Of a stretch of 64,000 nucleotides of DNA, positions 45,392-56,443 are shown in pieces. Below the pieces are notes generated by a model, which saw nothing but the letters and a program-made list of their open reading frames with translations, did no database searches and was not told where the DNA came from. This stretch comes from Corydoras sp. C115. Lineage: Eukaryota; Chordata; Actinopteri; Siluriformes; Callichthyidae. The stretch lies in NCBI GenBank assembly GCA_019802505.1, contig JAFMOC010000157.1, positions 387,501 to 451,500 on the forward strand. The letters run 5' to 3'. The translations under genes were made by a program, and so were the position numbers. Positions within the stretch are counted from its first letter, which is position 1; every line of letters starts with the position of its first letter.

Positions 45392-45403
45392 AAAGACGTG
45401 CCA
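45392..45403 (+). promoter_or_regulatory. Primer-binding site of S copy 2, complementary to own LTR
   Basis: The 12-mer aaagacgtgcca lies one base after the LTR and is the exact complement of 45058-45069. That LTR motif is 28 bp downstream of TATTTAT (45030-45036), the expected position of the RNA start. Confidence 0.72.
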
Positions 45404-45796
45404 AAAATATCTGGAGAGTTCTGGACACCAGGGGTCACCCATCGTTGAGCGGAGGACCAGAGGCTGTATCGCCGACCAGACCGAGTCTGAGAACCGGGGA
45501 CCGCCAGCGGCATATCCCGAGCACCAGGGGCCGCCCATCTCGGACTCGGAGCACCAGGAGGTGCATTTTCCAGCCTCGCACTGAGAGGGCGCCGATCTGC
45601 GACCACGCTGCGAGAGGACTTGCTCGACGCCGCCAGCAGGGAGCAGCCGGCTGGATTCACAGCCTGAGGGACGTTACCCCCCCCCCCCCCCCCCCCCCCC
45701 CCCCGTTTTTTGTTTTTTGCTTGAAATGTTTATTTTTTTTTTTTTTGTTTTTTGTTGGGTCGCTTCCCTTTTAGCACGACCCTTGGGGTGGGGGTA

Positions 45797-46251
45797 TGTC
45801 ACAGTATGCCTGTGGCACCTGTCCCTCGTTTCGTCCTTAATTGTTTCAGTTGGGTGATTGGTTTGTTTTGTGCACTTGTTTAGTTCGTTTTGTAATTATT
45901 CTTAGTTTTCTTGAAAGTTGTCGCACGTCTTTGTTTTGTGGTTATGATACCCTGTGTTACGTTGTTCGTTTGTTTCCCCTTTTTGTTGGTGTTCCCACAC
46001 CAATTTTTATTAAATTCTAAAGTTTGGATTTTATCCCGGTGTCTGTTTGGACTTTCCTTCCGCGTACAACCACGTTGTGGCGCTGTGCATCTTCTCCGCG
46101 TGGGTCGCACTCGTGGGAGCGTTCCTCGGACCCACGCACGCTATATTCCCCGCGTGGTCGGTACCCGGGAGCGCTCACTAGGCGCGAGCGGTGTTACGCC
46201 ACTACTCCGCGTAGCCGCCCCCCTCCGGGGTATAACGGACAATCGCTAACA
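45797..46251 (+). repeat. 3' LTR of S copy 2
   Basis: 455 bp. The sequence matches 44257-44340 plus 45016-45390. It is preceded by a G-rich polypurine tract ending ggggtgggggta. Confidence 0.9.
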
Positions 46252-46567
46252 GCATCAAGTTGAATTTAGCTCAAAAAGAAATTAGTAGTGTATAACATTT
46301 ATTCTGGTACTTATATTTTAAGAAGACATTTACTAAAATTCATTTTAGTTATAAGGGCCGACATGAAATAATGTCTACATTAAGTTTTATTTAACATGCT
46401 AAGTATGGTGCATGTGTACTATTCAGACAGCAGTTTGGACCTACAGCTTGTTTAAAGGAACATTTGAACTGAGCACAAACTCTTACTTCCTCTGCACAAG
46501 TTTTTATCACATGCCTAAAAGCAGCCGCAGCGTTTGTTATGTCATTAATTTACCAATATAAACACCT

Positions 46568-46902
46568 TGTTAGGAGTGCCAGGCCACTCCTCATTTCAGT
46601 TCACTTAATTAACCTATGAGCCCATGTTTGGTTTCCCCTTTTGTGTTAAGTAACTGTGTTTCCTTATTTGTGACTGCCTGGTCATGTGTTTGGTTCTTTT
46701 AGTTTAGGTACTCCCTTTTTTCCTGTGTTCCACAGACCAGCATTTGTTTTATGCTATGTATTGTCAGTTCTGTGTGTCTATCTCCTTAAATAAAGCCACT
46801 TTAGGCTTACCCGGTGTCCTGTCTCCACTCGGCGCATTTTGGCACTTCATTTCTGAGTGTTTATGCGCAACCCTTTCACTCGGGTGGTAGCGATTTGTGA
46901 CA
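46568..46902 (+). repeat. Solo LTR with target duplication
   Basis: 335 bp from TGTTAGGAG to ...TTGTGACA with cacct on both sides (46563-46567, 46903-46907). AATAAA lies near 46789. Confidence 0.88.
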
Positions 46903-46907
46903 CACCT

Positions 46908-47220
46908 CCTATTAGCAGATGTCACTTCTTGTGATCATAGAAAGAAAACAAATTCTCAGACACTGGAGCAAACAGTTGAGAAATCTATATTGACTGAGAT
47001 GTTGTTTATTTACTGTTGATAATGATGTTAGTGACCACTAAGGACAGAAAAATGCCTAAGATCCACTGTATTGTCAGGAACCCAGACCGTCTATGAGCTA
47101 CTGAATAAAAAAGTGGATTTCTATAAGGAATCAAAAATAGATACAAGCATATATATAGAAATTAGATCTTAATGTCTAAATTTGCAGGCCAAGTAAACAA
47201 CATGTTTCTTCTACCCTAAC
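46908..47220 (+). other. dock10 intron, no feature seen
   Basis: AT-rich unique DNA. Confidence 0.65.
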
Positions 47221-47577
47221 ATCCATCCATTCATTATCTTCCGCTTTATCCTATATTAGGGTCGCGGGGGGGGGGGGGGTTCCCCATGCCCATCCAGGGG
47301 AGAACGTTTTGGGCGCTGGGCAGATACACCCAGGACAGGGCGCCAATCCATCGCTGGGCACACACTCACTCACACAGACACACTCTATATGGGGCAATTT
47401 GGAGAACTCAATTGACTTGATCCATGTTTTTGGATTGTGGGAGGAAACCGGAGAACCCGGAGGAAACCCACGCGGACACGGGGAGAACATGGAAACTCCA
47501 TCCAGATGGGGATTCGAACTGGGAATCCCTAGCGCTGAGAGGCGAACATGCTAACCACTAAGCCACCGTGCCGCCCT
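47221..47577 (-). mobile_element. tRNA-derived SINE, near full length
   Basis: Reverse copy from the atccatccattcattat tail to 'ctaaccactaagccaccg' (A-box complement), with the B-box complement 'ggattcgaact'. A G-run lies at 47265-47279. Confidence 0.93.
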
Positions 47578-47609
47578 CTACCCTAACATAGATCGATAAA
47601 AATTTCTAT

Positions 47610-48600
47610 GATCATTCTGTTACATTGGACATTTTTGTTCTCTTAAAAAATGTTTTATAATTTGAACACAAATATAGTATAGATATTTTGAGAGACATCA
47701 AGTTAAGAGTAACCTTATATTCATTCATTATCCTCTGCTTAATCTTCTACTGGGTTGGGTTTCCCATGCCCATCCAGGGGAGAACTTTTTGAGCGCTGGG
47801 CAGACACCAAGGACAGGGCATCAATCTATCGCTGGGGAAACACTCACTCACACACTACATGGGGCAATTTAGAACATTCAATTTACCTTGAATCAATGTT
47901 TTTGGACTGTGGGGAAAAAATGGAAAACCTGGAGGAAACCCACACAGACACGGGGAGAATATGGAAATTATTTGATGATCATTCTGTTACATTGGACATT
48001 TTTGTTCTCTTAAAAAATGTTTTATAATTTTGAACAAAAATATAGTATAGATATTTTGAGAGACATCAAGTTAAGAGTAACCGTATATTCATTCATTATC
48101 CTCTGCTTAATCTTCTACCTGGGTTGGGTTTCCCATGCCCATCCAGGGGAGAACTTTTTGAGCGCTGGGCAGACACCAAGGACAGGGCATCAATCTATCG
48201 CTGGGGAAACACTCACTCACACACTACATGTGGCAATTTAGAACATTCAATTTATCTTGAATCAATGTTTTTGGACTGTGGGGAAAAAATGGAAAACCTG
48301 GAGGAAACCCACACAGACACGGGGAGAATATGGAAATTCCACCCAGATGGGATTCACACCTGTATTCCCAGTGCTAAGAGGTGATCTAGTTCGGCTCATT
48401 GCAAAGTGTTTTGCTGGCCGAGTTTTTGGACTGTGGGGAAAAAATGGAAAACCTGGAGGAAACCCACACAGACACGGGGAGAATATGGAAATTCCACCCA
48501 GATGGGATTCACACCTGTATTCCCAGTGCTAAGAGGTGATTGTGTTAAATTTTACGTACAGTATTTATAGTTCGGCTCATTGCAAAGTGTTTTGCTGCTG
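47610..48600 (-). repeat. Local tandem duplication of SINE plus flank
   Basis: The segment starting gatcattctgttacattgg at 47610 recurs at 47977 (367 bp later), each carrying a reverse SINE (about 47717-47970 and 48087-48395). A further piece of the SINE with flank repeats at about 48423-48540. The words 'tagttcggctcattgcaaag' occur at 48388 and 48568. These are segmental duplications of one insertion, not independent insertions. Confidence 0.88.
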
Positions 48601-48762
48601 TTTTTTATTTGTACCTTTTATTTACAGGGCACTGTTTTAATAACATTTTGGACTTCATCATTGTATAACTTTAAAAAACGTTTTTTTAACAGACTTGAAT
48701 GATATTCAAACTATTCATGACAAATGATGTCTATTTTAATCTTCGCATCAGTTCTTCATATC

Positions 48763-49332
48763 TGTTACGACGTGCCGGACAAAAAACAGAAAACCAGTCA
48801 AAAACAGTTCGGTTCTGTTTTAATGCAGATCCCTTGACGTCGGGAAAGAATAATAGCGTTCAACAAAAACAAAACAAAAGCACTGGAACGCTGCAGATTC
48901 AAAATATGGCGGAACCATCGGTCACGTGACTCTGGGAACGGGGTCAGCGTCACCAGTGACGTCGCCGTAGACCGGTGACGAGAGCATCCGCCTCCTGCTG
49001 TGTGGGAACCGGGACACGTCACTCCTCCTTCCTAGCAGACACGTGATCCTCCAAAACGCGGTCTGTCAATGAAGAGTCCGTCGCTGTGGGAAGCGAAAAC
49101 GTAGCTCCTAAGACCTAGAAGCAACACACGGAGATCCAGTATAGAACACAAGCATAGAGTAAACATGAGCGAACTGCAGGAGAGAACAAAGATCCTTCGC
49201 GGGGAAGGAGCAATTCTGATCGCCTTAAATAGGAAATGACGTGGGTGGAAAATAGTCATCAGCTGACATCAATAATCCGGAGAGACGGACCGTGATAGGC
49301 GGGGAGCCGGGCGAACCGCGGGAACACTGACA
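48763..49332 (-). repeat. 3' LTR of the chromovirus
   Basis: 570 bp. The gag-pol frame runs 64 bp into it and stops at 49269-49271. Confidence 0.96.
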
Positions 49333-52300
49333 TTACCCCTCCCGGACGGGGGTCCTAAGACCGGGTCATAGGCCGGTCGGGGACCCCTAGGGTTGCCTTG
49401 GCGGCGAGGGCGTCCTCTGGGACGCGGGGCTGGTCTCTCGGGAAAATTACGATGAAACTCCCGGATCAACTCCTTGTCCAGGATGTCCTCCGCGAACACC
49501 CAACTGCGTTCCTCGGGTCCAAATCCCTCCCACTCCACTAGATGTTGCAGTCTACGATTGCGTCTGCGCGAGTCGAGTAGGGACGATACCGTATAGATAT
49601 TAGGTTCTGTCTCAGAGGAGGGTTCAGCGTTGGCCTCTCGCCAGGTGGTCTCGAGAGGTCCAGGGACAAAGGGTTTAAGACGAGAGACGTGGAATGTAGG
49701 GTGAATACGCATATGCCGGGGGAGACTAAGTCGGACAGCCACCTCATTAATTCTAGCCGCAATGGGAAAAGGACCTAAATACCTCGGCAAGAGTTTCCGA
49801 GTACCTCTGCGACACCGAATATCCCTGGAGCTAAGCCAAACCATGTCCCCTACTTGATATTGGGGCGTCTCCCCGCGAGAGCGATCAGCCTGACGTTTGG
49901 CGCGTTGTAGAACTGTCTCTATGCGACGGTGAACCTGTTCCCAAACACCCTCGCTACGGCGAAACCAGGCGTCCACCGCGGGAGCGTCTGTGGGTGTGCT
50001 ATCCCATGGTGCGAACGGAGGTTGGTAACCAAGAACGCACTGATACGGGGTAAGACCAGTGGAGGAGTGTCTCAGGGAATTTTGAGCGATCTCAGCCCAT
50101 AGTAGATACCGTGACCAGTCGGTGGGATTACGGTGCACATATAAGCGTAAAAATTTAGACACCTCCTGGTGAGTCCTTTCACATGCCCCGTTAGACTCTG
50201 GATGAAAACCAGAAGTCAAGCAGACCGATACCCCTAGTTTCTCCATGAACGCCCGCCACACTGCCGACGTGAACTGTGCTCCCCGGTCGGAAAGAATCGA
50301 CTCTGGGATCCCGAACGTAGTGAAAATGTGTTGGAATAATAATTCTGCGGTCTCGAACGCAGAAGGCATACCTTTGAGAGGAATTAGGCGAATAGCGCGG
50401 GAGAAACAATCTAGAATAGAGCAGATGACTGAGTAGCCGTTAGAAGGAGTAAGACCAGTAATAAAATCAATGGAAATGTGTGACCACGGACGATCGGGAA
50501 CCGGAAGCGGGAGCAACTTACCGGCAGGCAAGGTACGTGGGGTCTTGCAAGCGGCGCAAAGAGAGCAAGACAGTACGAACCTCTGCACGTCGGTACGAAG
50601 CGTCTCCCACCAATATTTCCGCAACAATACTTGTATAGTGCGACCGACCCCCGGGTGACCTGCGCTAAGGGATGTGTGAGCCCACGAGATAAGCCGATCT
50701 CGGAGTGTTGGGGGGACGTACAGTGCCTCCGCCGGACATCCAGGAGGAGGAGCCGTTCCGGAGGTGGCGTCGCGAATCAATTGGTCAATCTCCCACTGGA
50801 TAGGACAAACGAAGCGATGTGGTGGAATAATCGCGTCACCTAACTCGGGATCGGACTCAGCAGGGCCGTGAACCCGCGACAAAGCGTCCGCCCTACGGTT
50901 CTCCCTCCCCGGACGAAACGAGATTAGAAGGTCAAAGTTGTTAAAAAACAGAGACCACCGGGCCTGGCGGGCGTTCATACGACGTGCTCCCTTCAAGAAT
51001 TCTAAATTCTTGTGATCTGTGAGTACGAGGATTGGGAACGGCGAACCGATAAGCCAATGACGCCACTCTTCTAAAGCCAGCTTGACAGCTAATAACTCGC
51101 GATCACCAATTCCGTAATTACACTCGGCAGCACTAAATTTACGGGAGAAGTAGGCAATAGGACGAAGTACTGAACTATTTGCCCCCTTTTGGGACAGAAT
51201 GGCTCCCACCCCGCTACATGATGCGTCCACCTCTACCACAAACTGTTTGCTAGAGTCCGGGTGTATAAGGACAGGAGCTGAGGTAAAACACCTTTTCAGT
51301 TCTCGGAACGCTCGATCCGCCTCAGAGTTCCACCGTAACACCTTGGGTTTTCCTTTAAGCAGTGATGTAAGGGGTAATGCGCGACGGCTAAAACCCTGGA
51401 TAAAACGGCGATAAAAATTGGCGAAACCCAAAAACCTCTGGAGCTCTTTCACGGAAGAAGGTGTGGGCCAATTTAGGACTGCCTGAACCTTAAGTGGGTC
51501 CATCTCCAACCCTTCCTTGGAGAGCACAAACCCCAAAAAAGAAATACTGGTCGCATGAAAGACACATTTCTCCCCTTTCACGAATAACCGGTGCTGAAGG
51601 AGACGAGACAGCACCTGCCGTACCAGCTTAACGTGACTTTCTAGGTCCTGGGAGAAAATGAGAATATCATCTAGATAAACTATGATTCCCTCATCCAGGA
51701 AATCGCGTAGGACGTCATTGATAAAGGCTTGGAACACCGAGGGAGCGTTAGATAAACCGAAAGGCATGACGAGGTATTCATAATGTCCTGTGGTAGTAAT
51801 GAAGGCGGTTTTCCACTCATCCCCCGGCCGTATGCGAACGAGGTTATACGCATTCCGAAGATCTAATTTAGTAAAGACGCGAGCCCCATGGAGACGTTCA
51901 AGGTTGGACGGAATGAGCTCACGATAATCAATACATGGACGAAGCTCTCCTCCTGCCTTGGGGACGAAAAAGAACCCGGATGCAGCATCGGAGGACAAAC
52001 TGGACAGTAGTCGGGGAGTACTAGGGGGAGCAAGGCACTCCTGTTGACAACGGGGTGACCAAGCCAGGATACGGGAAGTGGCCCAGGATATGACTGGATC
52101 ATGCCGACGCAGCCAAGGCAAACCTAGAATGATAGGCAGAAAAGGAGAGGCGGTTACAAAAAATGAAATTAACTCAGAGTGACCCATGCTGGTGTACATA
52201 ACCAAAGGGACAGTCCTGTGGGTGATACTCCCCAGAGACAAAGGTCTCCCGTCCACGGCACAGACCCTTATAGGAGAGTCAAGAGCACGGAGAGGAATAT

Positions 52301-53432
52301 TCCCCTGCTGGCAAAACCCCTGATCAATAAAACTCCCATCAGCTCCTGAGTCTATCATAGCGCATGCTTTGACCTTGGTCTTGGTGATGCAGAGTTCTAC
52401 GTCGATGTGAAGCTGGTGGGATTGAGGGGTGTTGTGACCTCTCACCGCTCTGGGAGACTCCGGTGCTGGACGACGGGTCCGGTCAGAGGGCCGTGCAGGG
52501 CAGTTCCGAACCATGTGTGAGGCCTCACCACAGTACAGACACAGATGGGACCTGAGGCGGCGTTGACGCTCCTGACGAGACAGGCGAGTAGTGTCCAGCT
52601 GCATAGGTTCTGCTTCGGACAAACGGGATGATGATGCCTGTGAAGATTCCGCTCTACCCCTCTCTGTGACGTGCTGACGTCCCCTGGATGAGGGGTTCAG
52701 ATGCTGGTCCATCAGGATGGAGAGACGGATGAGATCGGTGAGAGAGGCGCCGAAATCACGTCCGGAAATCTCGCGTCGGACCTCTGGACGTAGTCCCTCT
52801 CGGTAATGGGCTTTCAAGGAGGCCTCATTCCAGCCGGATCGTGCAGCCAAAGTACGAAACGACAACGCATAATCAGCGACGGACTGGGACCCTTGTCGTA
52901 GCCGCATCAGCTCTTCTCCGCAGGGTTCTCCCTCTACTGGATGGTTAAACACGGCCTTGAATGCCTCGATAAATGAGGAAAAGTTCTGGACTTCGGGACC
53001 CTGTGCTTCCCAAATGGCTGTGGCCCACTCGCATGCCTTCCCGGTAAGCCGGGAGATCACCAGCGCAATCTTATCTTGATCGCTGGAGATGGAGCGGCTA
53101 TGTAGGAACAGCGAGCACTGCATGAGAAAAGCAGGACAGGTAAGTGGATTTCCATCATACCTCTCTGGCTCTGACAGGGAGATACTCAGAGGTGGAGATC
53201 CAGGAAGACCAGGTGTCGCATGAGCTGCGGGAGGGAACGCAGGAACCGCGGCCGGAGACGTTGCTTGGGCGACGGCCGATCGGAGCGACACCAGCCCCTG
53301 TTCAAAGTCCGCTTGCCGTTGCAACAAGTTGCGCAGTACGGCCGAAATCTCACCCAACTCGCTCCGAAGGTCAGAGAGATCTGATCCCGGTGTCCGCTGT
53401 GGACCGCTGGCAGAATCGCGCTGCGAATCCAT
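49269..53432 (-). CDS. Chromovirus Gag-Pol polyprotein, single frame, RT region internally deleted
   Basis: 1,387 residues from the ATG at 53432; a GTG just upstream is not needed. Order: Gag with CCHC knuckle (about 298-311, CLYCGEASHMVRNCP); protease DSG (about 361); RT (YLDD about 586); RNase H (VDAS about 735, TDHKNL about 806); integrase with HHCC finger (about 919-962) and catalytic D989, D1049, E1085; chromodomain (about 1278-1335, WEGFGPEERSW). Two in-frame gaps stand out against the family: the stretch linking protease to RT is about 80-90 residues too short before GFFFV, and roughly a dozen residues are missing after CIDYREL. The frame is otherwise intact. Reverse transcription by this copy is doubtful. 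Gag and Pol share one frame. Confidence 0.95.
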   Translation of the reverse strand: MDSQRDSASGPQRTPGSDLSDLRSELGEISAVLRNLLQRQADFEQGLVSLRSAVAQATSPAAVPAFPPAAHATPGLPGSPPLSISLSEPERYDGNPLTCPAFLMQCSLFLHSRSISSDQDKIALVISRLTGKACEWATAIWEAQGPEVQNFSSFIEAFKAVFNHPVEGEPCGEELMRLRQGSQSVADYALSFRTLAARSGWNEASLKAHYREGLRPEVRREISGRDFGASLTDLIRLSILMDQHLNPSSRGRQHVTERGRAESSQASSSRLSEAEPMQLDTTRLSRQERQRRLRSHLCLYCGEASHMVRNCPARPSDRTRRPAPESPRAVRGHNTPQSHQLHIDVELCITKTKVKACAMIDSGADGSFIDQGFCQQGNIPLRALDSPIRVCAVDGRPLSLGSITHRTVPLVMYTSMGHSELISFFVTASPFLPIILGLPWLRRHDPVISWATSRILAWSPRCQQECLAPPSTPRLLSSLSSDAASGFFFVPKAGGELRPCIDYRELIPSNLERLHGARVFTKLDLRNAYNLVRIRPGDEWKTAFITTTGHYEYLVMPFGLSNAPSVFQAFINDVLRDFLDEGIIVYLDDILIFSQDLESHVKLVRQVLSRLLQHRLFVKGEKCVFHATSISFLGFVLSKEGLEMDPLKVQAVLNWPTPSSVKELQRFLGFANFYRRFIQGFSRRALPLTSLLKGKPKVLRWNSEADRAFRELKRCFTSAPVLIHPDSSKQFVVEVDASCSGVGAILSQKGANSSVLRPIAYFSRKFSAAECNYGIGDRELLAVKLALEEWRHWLIGSPFPILVLTDHKNLEFLKGARRMNARQARWSLFFNNFDLLISFRPGRENRRADALSRVHGPAESDPELGDAIIPPHRFVCPIQWEIDQLIRDATSGTAPPPGCPAEALYVPPTLRDRLISWAHTSLSAGHPGVGRTIQVLLRKYWWETLRTDVQRFVLSCSLCAACKTPRTLPAGKLLPLPVPDRPWSHISIDFITGLTPSNGYSVICSILDCFSRAIRLIPLKGMPSAFETAELLFQHIFTTFGIPESILSDRGAQFTSAVWRAFMEKLGVSVCLTSGFHPESNGACERTHQEVSKFLRLYVHRNPTDWSRYLLWAEIAQNSLRHSSTGLTPYQCVLGYQPPFAPWDSTPTDAPAVDAWFRRSEGVWEQVHRRIETVLQRAKRQADRSRGETPQYQVGDMVWLSSRDIRCRRGTRKLLPRYLGPFPIAARINEVAVRLSLPRHMRIHPTFHVSRLKPFVPGPLETTWREANAEPSSETEPNIYTVSSLLDSRRRNRRLQHLVEWEGFGPEERSWVFAEDILDKELIREFHRNFPERPAPRPRGRPRRQGNPRGPRPAYDPVLGPPSGRGNVSVPAVRPAPRLSRSVSPDY

Positions 53433-53470
53433 CACGGCGTGCTCTGCGTAGAAGTTTCTCTCTTTATATG

Positions 53471-53479
53471 GCGAAGGAT
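53471..53479 (-). promoter_or_regulatory. Primer-binding site complementary to the LTR
   Basis: Three bases inside the 5' LTR, nine nucleotides pair exactly with the minus-strand LTR motif gcgaaggat (53912-53920). That motif starts 31 bp after the TATTTAA box (53945-53951). This is the Tf1/sushi self-priming layout; no tRNA-type site is present. Confidence 0.75.
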
Positions 53480-53482
53480 TTC

Positions 53483-54052
53483 TGTTACGACGTGCCGGAC
53501 AAAAAACAGAAAACCAGTCAAAAACAGTTCGGTTCTGTTTTAATGCAGATCCCTTGACGTCGGGAAAGAATAATAGCGTTCAACAAAAACAAAACAAAAG
53601 CACTGGAACGCTGCAGATTCAAAATATGGTGGAACCATCGGTCACGTGACTCTGGGAACGGGGTCAGCGTCACCAGTGACGTTGCCGTAGACCGGTGACG
53701 AGAGTATCCGCCTCCTGCTGTGTGGGAACCGGGACACGTCACTCCTCCTTCCTAGCAGACACGTGATCCTCCAAACCGCGGTCTGTCAATGAAGAGTCCG
53801 TCGCTGTGGGAAGCGAAAACGTAGCTCCTAAGACCTAGAAGCAACACACGGAGATCCAGTATAGAACACAAGCATAGAGTAAACATGAGCGAACTGCAGG
53901 AGAGAACAAAGATCCTTCGCGGGGAAGGAGCAATTCTGATCGCCTTAAATAGGAAATGACGTGGGTGGAAAATAGTCATCAGCTGACATCAATAATCCGG
54001 AGAGACGGACCGTGATAGGCGGGGAGCCGGGCGAACCGCGGGAACACTGACA
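53483..54052 (-). repeat. 5' LTR of the chromovirus with promoter
   Basis: 570 bp, matching 48763-49332 except for three C/T and one A/C difference. TATTTAA at 53945-53951 (minus) and a predicted RNA start near 53920. Confidence 0.96.
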
Positions 54053-54057
54053 ATATC

Positions 54058-56030
54058 ATTCTTTGTTGCAGCATGTATGCAAGTTTTCTTGTTTATGATA
54101 AATAAACTACTATACTTTGTGGCTAATCCAGGCTGTCTGCAGTACCTCAGCAGGCTCCTTTTTTGCATACATTTAAAAAATCTATTTAAGTTGATTAGAT
54201 TATATAAGTGATTAGAGACTCAAATCCTGAGTCCACAGAAGCTATTAGTGTTGGTCCTTAAGCAAGGTCTTTGTTTCTAACCAAGCCTCATTGCTCTAGG
54301 AATGCTGTTTCTTGGCTGACTCTCTGTTCTGACCATAAACATTAAGTTAGGATACTTGTTATAATACTTATAAACACAATATAAATATAAATATAAAAAA
54401 TCTAATTTTGATTCATAAATTTGTTTATTAATAGTATAAGTCTACTATTTAATCTATTCTATTTTTTAAAGTGATCACTAATTGCTGAGTAACAACATTC
54501 CTAATTTTCCTTGCAATTTAGGTGCCAAATTACAGAACACAGTTTATAAAAAACAGCCGCAACAGGCTTAGTGCTCATCAAATAATGTAGCTCAGGCAGT
54601 AATACAAATGTGAAGCGGTCAGAGGTGTGCATTATTGTCAATAATGTCACAGGTGGACAAATGACTTAGATCTTAAATCAGATTTAAGGACCAGAAATTC
54701 CCGTTTTACACTGTACATTATTCCATTAAATATGTCCTTTATTTCTTCATGTATGTTTAAAAAAAATATAGATATTTAATTAAACATAAAACATCATCTA
54801 TAAACCAATGTTTTAAAATACTTGTAGCCATTGCTACAAATCAGCATGACTGATCATGTAGTCATGCAATGTCTACACCATGCTGGTGAACATCACCATG
54901 GTAGTTTGAGCTTGTTTTTTAAGAAGGAAGTTTAAATTTATTCTCCAATGTTTCAGACAAGTTCCTAAGTTCATGCAAGCATGAAAACAACCCAGACAAT
55001 CGTTTAGGATTGGTGTGTAACCATAAAAGCCATTAGCAACTGGACATTATACAATATCACTATGGAATCTGTTGATATTTTGACCATCAACTTTAGGGAC
55101 CTGTGAGTAATAATAAGTAATAAGTAATAAGTAATAATAAATAATGCGGGACAACTTTATTATCTTGTTTCAGTGTTAATTATTTTTCCAATATGATATT
55201 TTATTTATAACTTAGACTGTCTTTGTCTGGATTAGACCTGTGGTAGTAATGTAAAGTCATTTAAGGCTGAGTACCTAAATGGATTGATTGACCAGAGGGT
55301 CCTGTGAGTGACTATTTTCTTTGATGATGTGCAGACATATTTCAGGATATCATGCCATTCCATGTTACATAAACTGCACACTAATCTTGACCAACATTGA
55401 AATCTGACTATTTTTGCTTTAACCATGCCAATCAAACATTTTAGGGCTTTACTAAGCTGGACAAAATATAAATTTATTGGCAGCATCAAGTTAAACCTTA
55501 AGTTTTAGAAAAGTAACTGTATCAGCTTCTTAGTATAGGTTGACAAGAGTAATTATAGCTAGTTAAACAAGCATCATCCAAACTTCCCTGGTTGCAGACT
55601 GACTTGTTATGCTAATTAATATTCTATTTTAAAACTTTCTCCATTTTGTTTCAGTAATGCACTGTTCAATACACAGTGCATAATATACAATGAACACCAG
55701 GTAGCACTAACCACCGAACAGACACTCACATTGACCAAGGCATGAAACATTAATGACGACGTCTGGTCTGAAAAAAGTCTGAGGCACGATTAAAATAAGC
55801 AAATAAACAGGAACCAGTTTAATTAACATAAATGATCTGAGAATAAAAACAAGCTGATGTTAATTTTAAGTTAAACAATGTCACAAACTCAGGTAATCAG
55901 TAAATAAACCAAATCAGGCATGGGAGCTCAGAAAGTACTTGCTCTTTAAACCAAAACAGAGACCCAGGACATGTGCAACCGACGCCTGTAACAGTTTCTC
56001 AATGGTAAAAATGGCACAATTCACATGAGC

Positions 56031-56062
<32 letters not shown>

Positions 56063-56116
56063 CTTGATGAATACAGCAACCAATTTTTGACTATTTTCTT
56101 TCCTTTAACATTGCAG
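54058..56116 (+). other. dock10 intron, no gene seen
   Basis: AT-rich, with a (TAA)/(TAAG) tract at 55107-55144 and (CA)n at 56035-56063. Confidence 0.65.
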
Positions 56117-56199
56117 GCCTGCAAGTATTACAACTCTCAGCTGCATGTTGTGGAATTTAAGTATCAGGAGTTTGCCGGTGATTATCGCATGCTTCCCAG
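56117..56199 (+). CDS. dock10: dock10 coding exon
   Basis: An 83-bp exon after the acceptor ttaacattgcag, with donor gtaact. It starts in phase 0 and ends after two bases of an Arg codon. It encodes ACKYYNSQLHVVEFKYQEFA then GDYRMLP. It matches the DOCK10 pattern ACKxYxSQxHVVxxKY; the aromatic and Gly-Asp positions are those conserved across DOCK-D. Confidence 0.94.
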
Positions 56200-56443
56200 G
56201 TAACTGAAATTTAAAAGCTTAATGGACATAAATAAAATACTGTGATTTTCTGTAATTAACTGACTTTATTTCAGCTTGTGAATGACTTGTGTTCTCAAAC
56301 CCTTATTTTTGTCTCATTTTTCATCTCTGTATCTTTTGCGAAATTATGCACCCTTTTAAACTGAAGTGTTTTTTATACTTAACATAATTTTTATAATTTT
56401 TATACTTAACATACTGTGATAAACACTGTTTATAATTATTCCT

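Larger units (their letters stand above)
44257..46251 (+). mobile_element. Short non-autonomous LTR element (S family, copy 2), interrupted by an L2 insertion
   Basis: Bounded by TG...CA ends and the 5-bp duplication gcatc (44252-44256, 46252-46256). The left LTR is 44257-45390, including about 675 bp of inserted L2. The internal region is 45391-45796 (406 bp), and the right LTR 45797-46251 (455 bp). The layout is identical to 477-1786: CCAG(A/G)GG-containing units, C-run (45679-45705), T-run, hairpin, polypurine tract. No gag-pol. The L2 copy must have landed after the LTR element. Confidence 0.92.
48763..54052 (-). mobile_element. Young chromovirus (sushi-like Ty3/gypsy), complete with TSD
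   Basis: 5,290 bp in the minus orientation. It has two 570-bp LTRs and the 5-bp duplication atatc (48758-48762, 54053-54057). The LTRs differ at only four positions, so the insertion is recent. It contains a single gag-pol frame (49269-53432), a polypurine tract next to the left LTR (about 49333-49345, minus gggaggggtaa) and a self-complementary primer-binding site next to the right LTR. It lies in the 12.9-kb dock10 intron between 43229 and 56117, antisense to the gene. Confidence 0.97.

Noticed and set aside
49538..49762. Other frames inside the chromovirus
   Set aside because: Shadows of the gag-pol frame.
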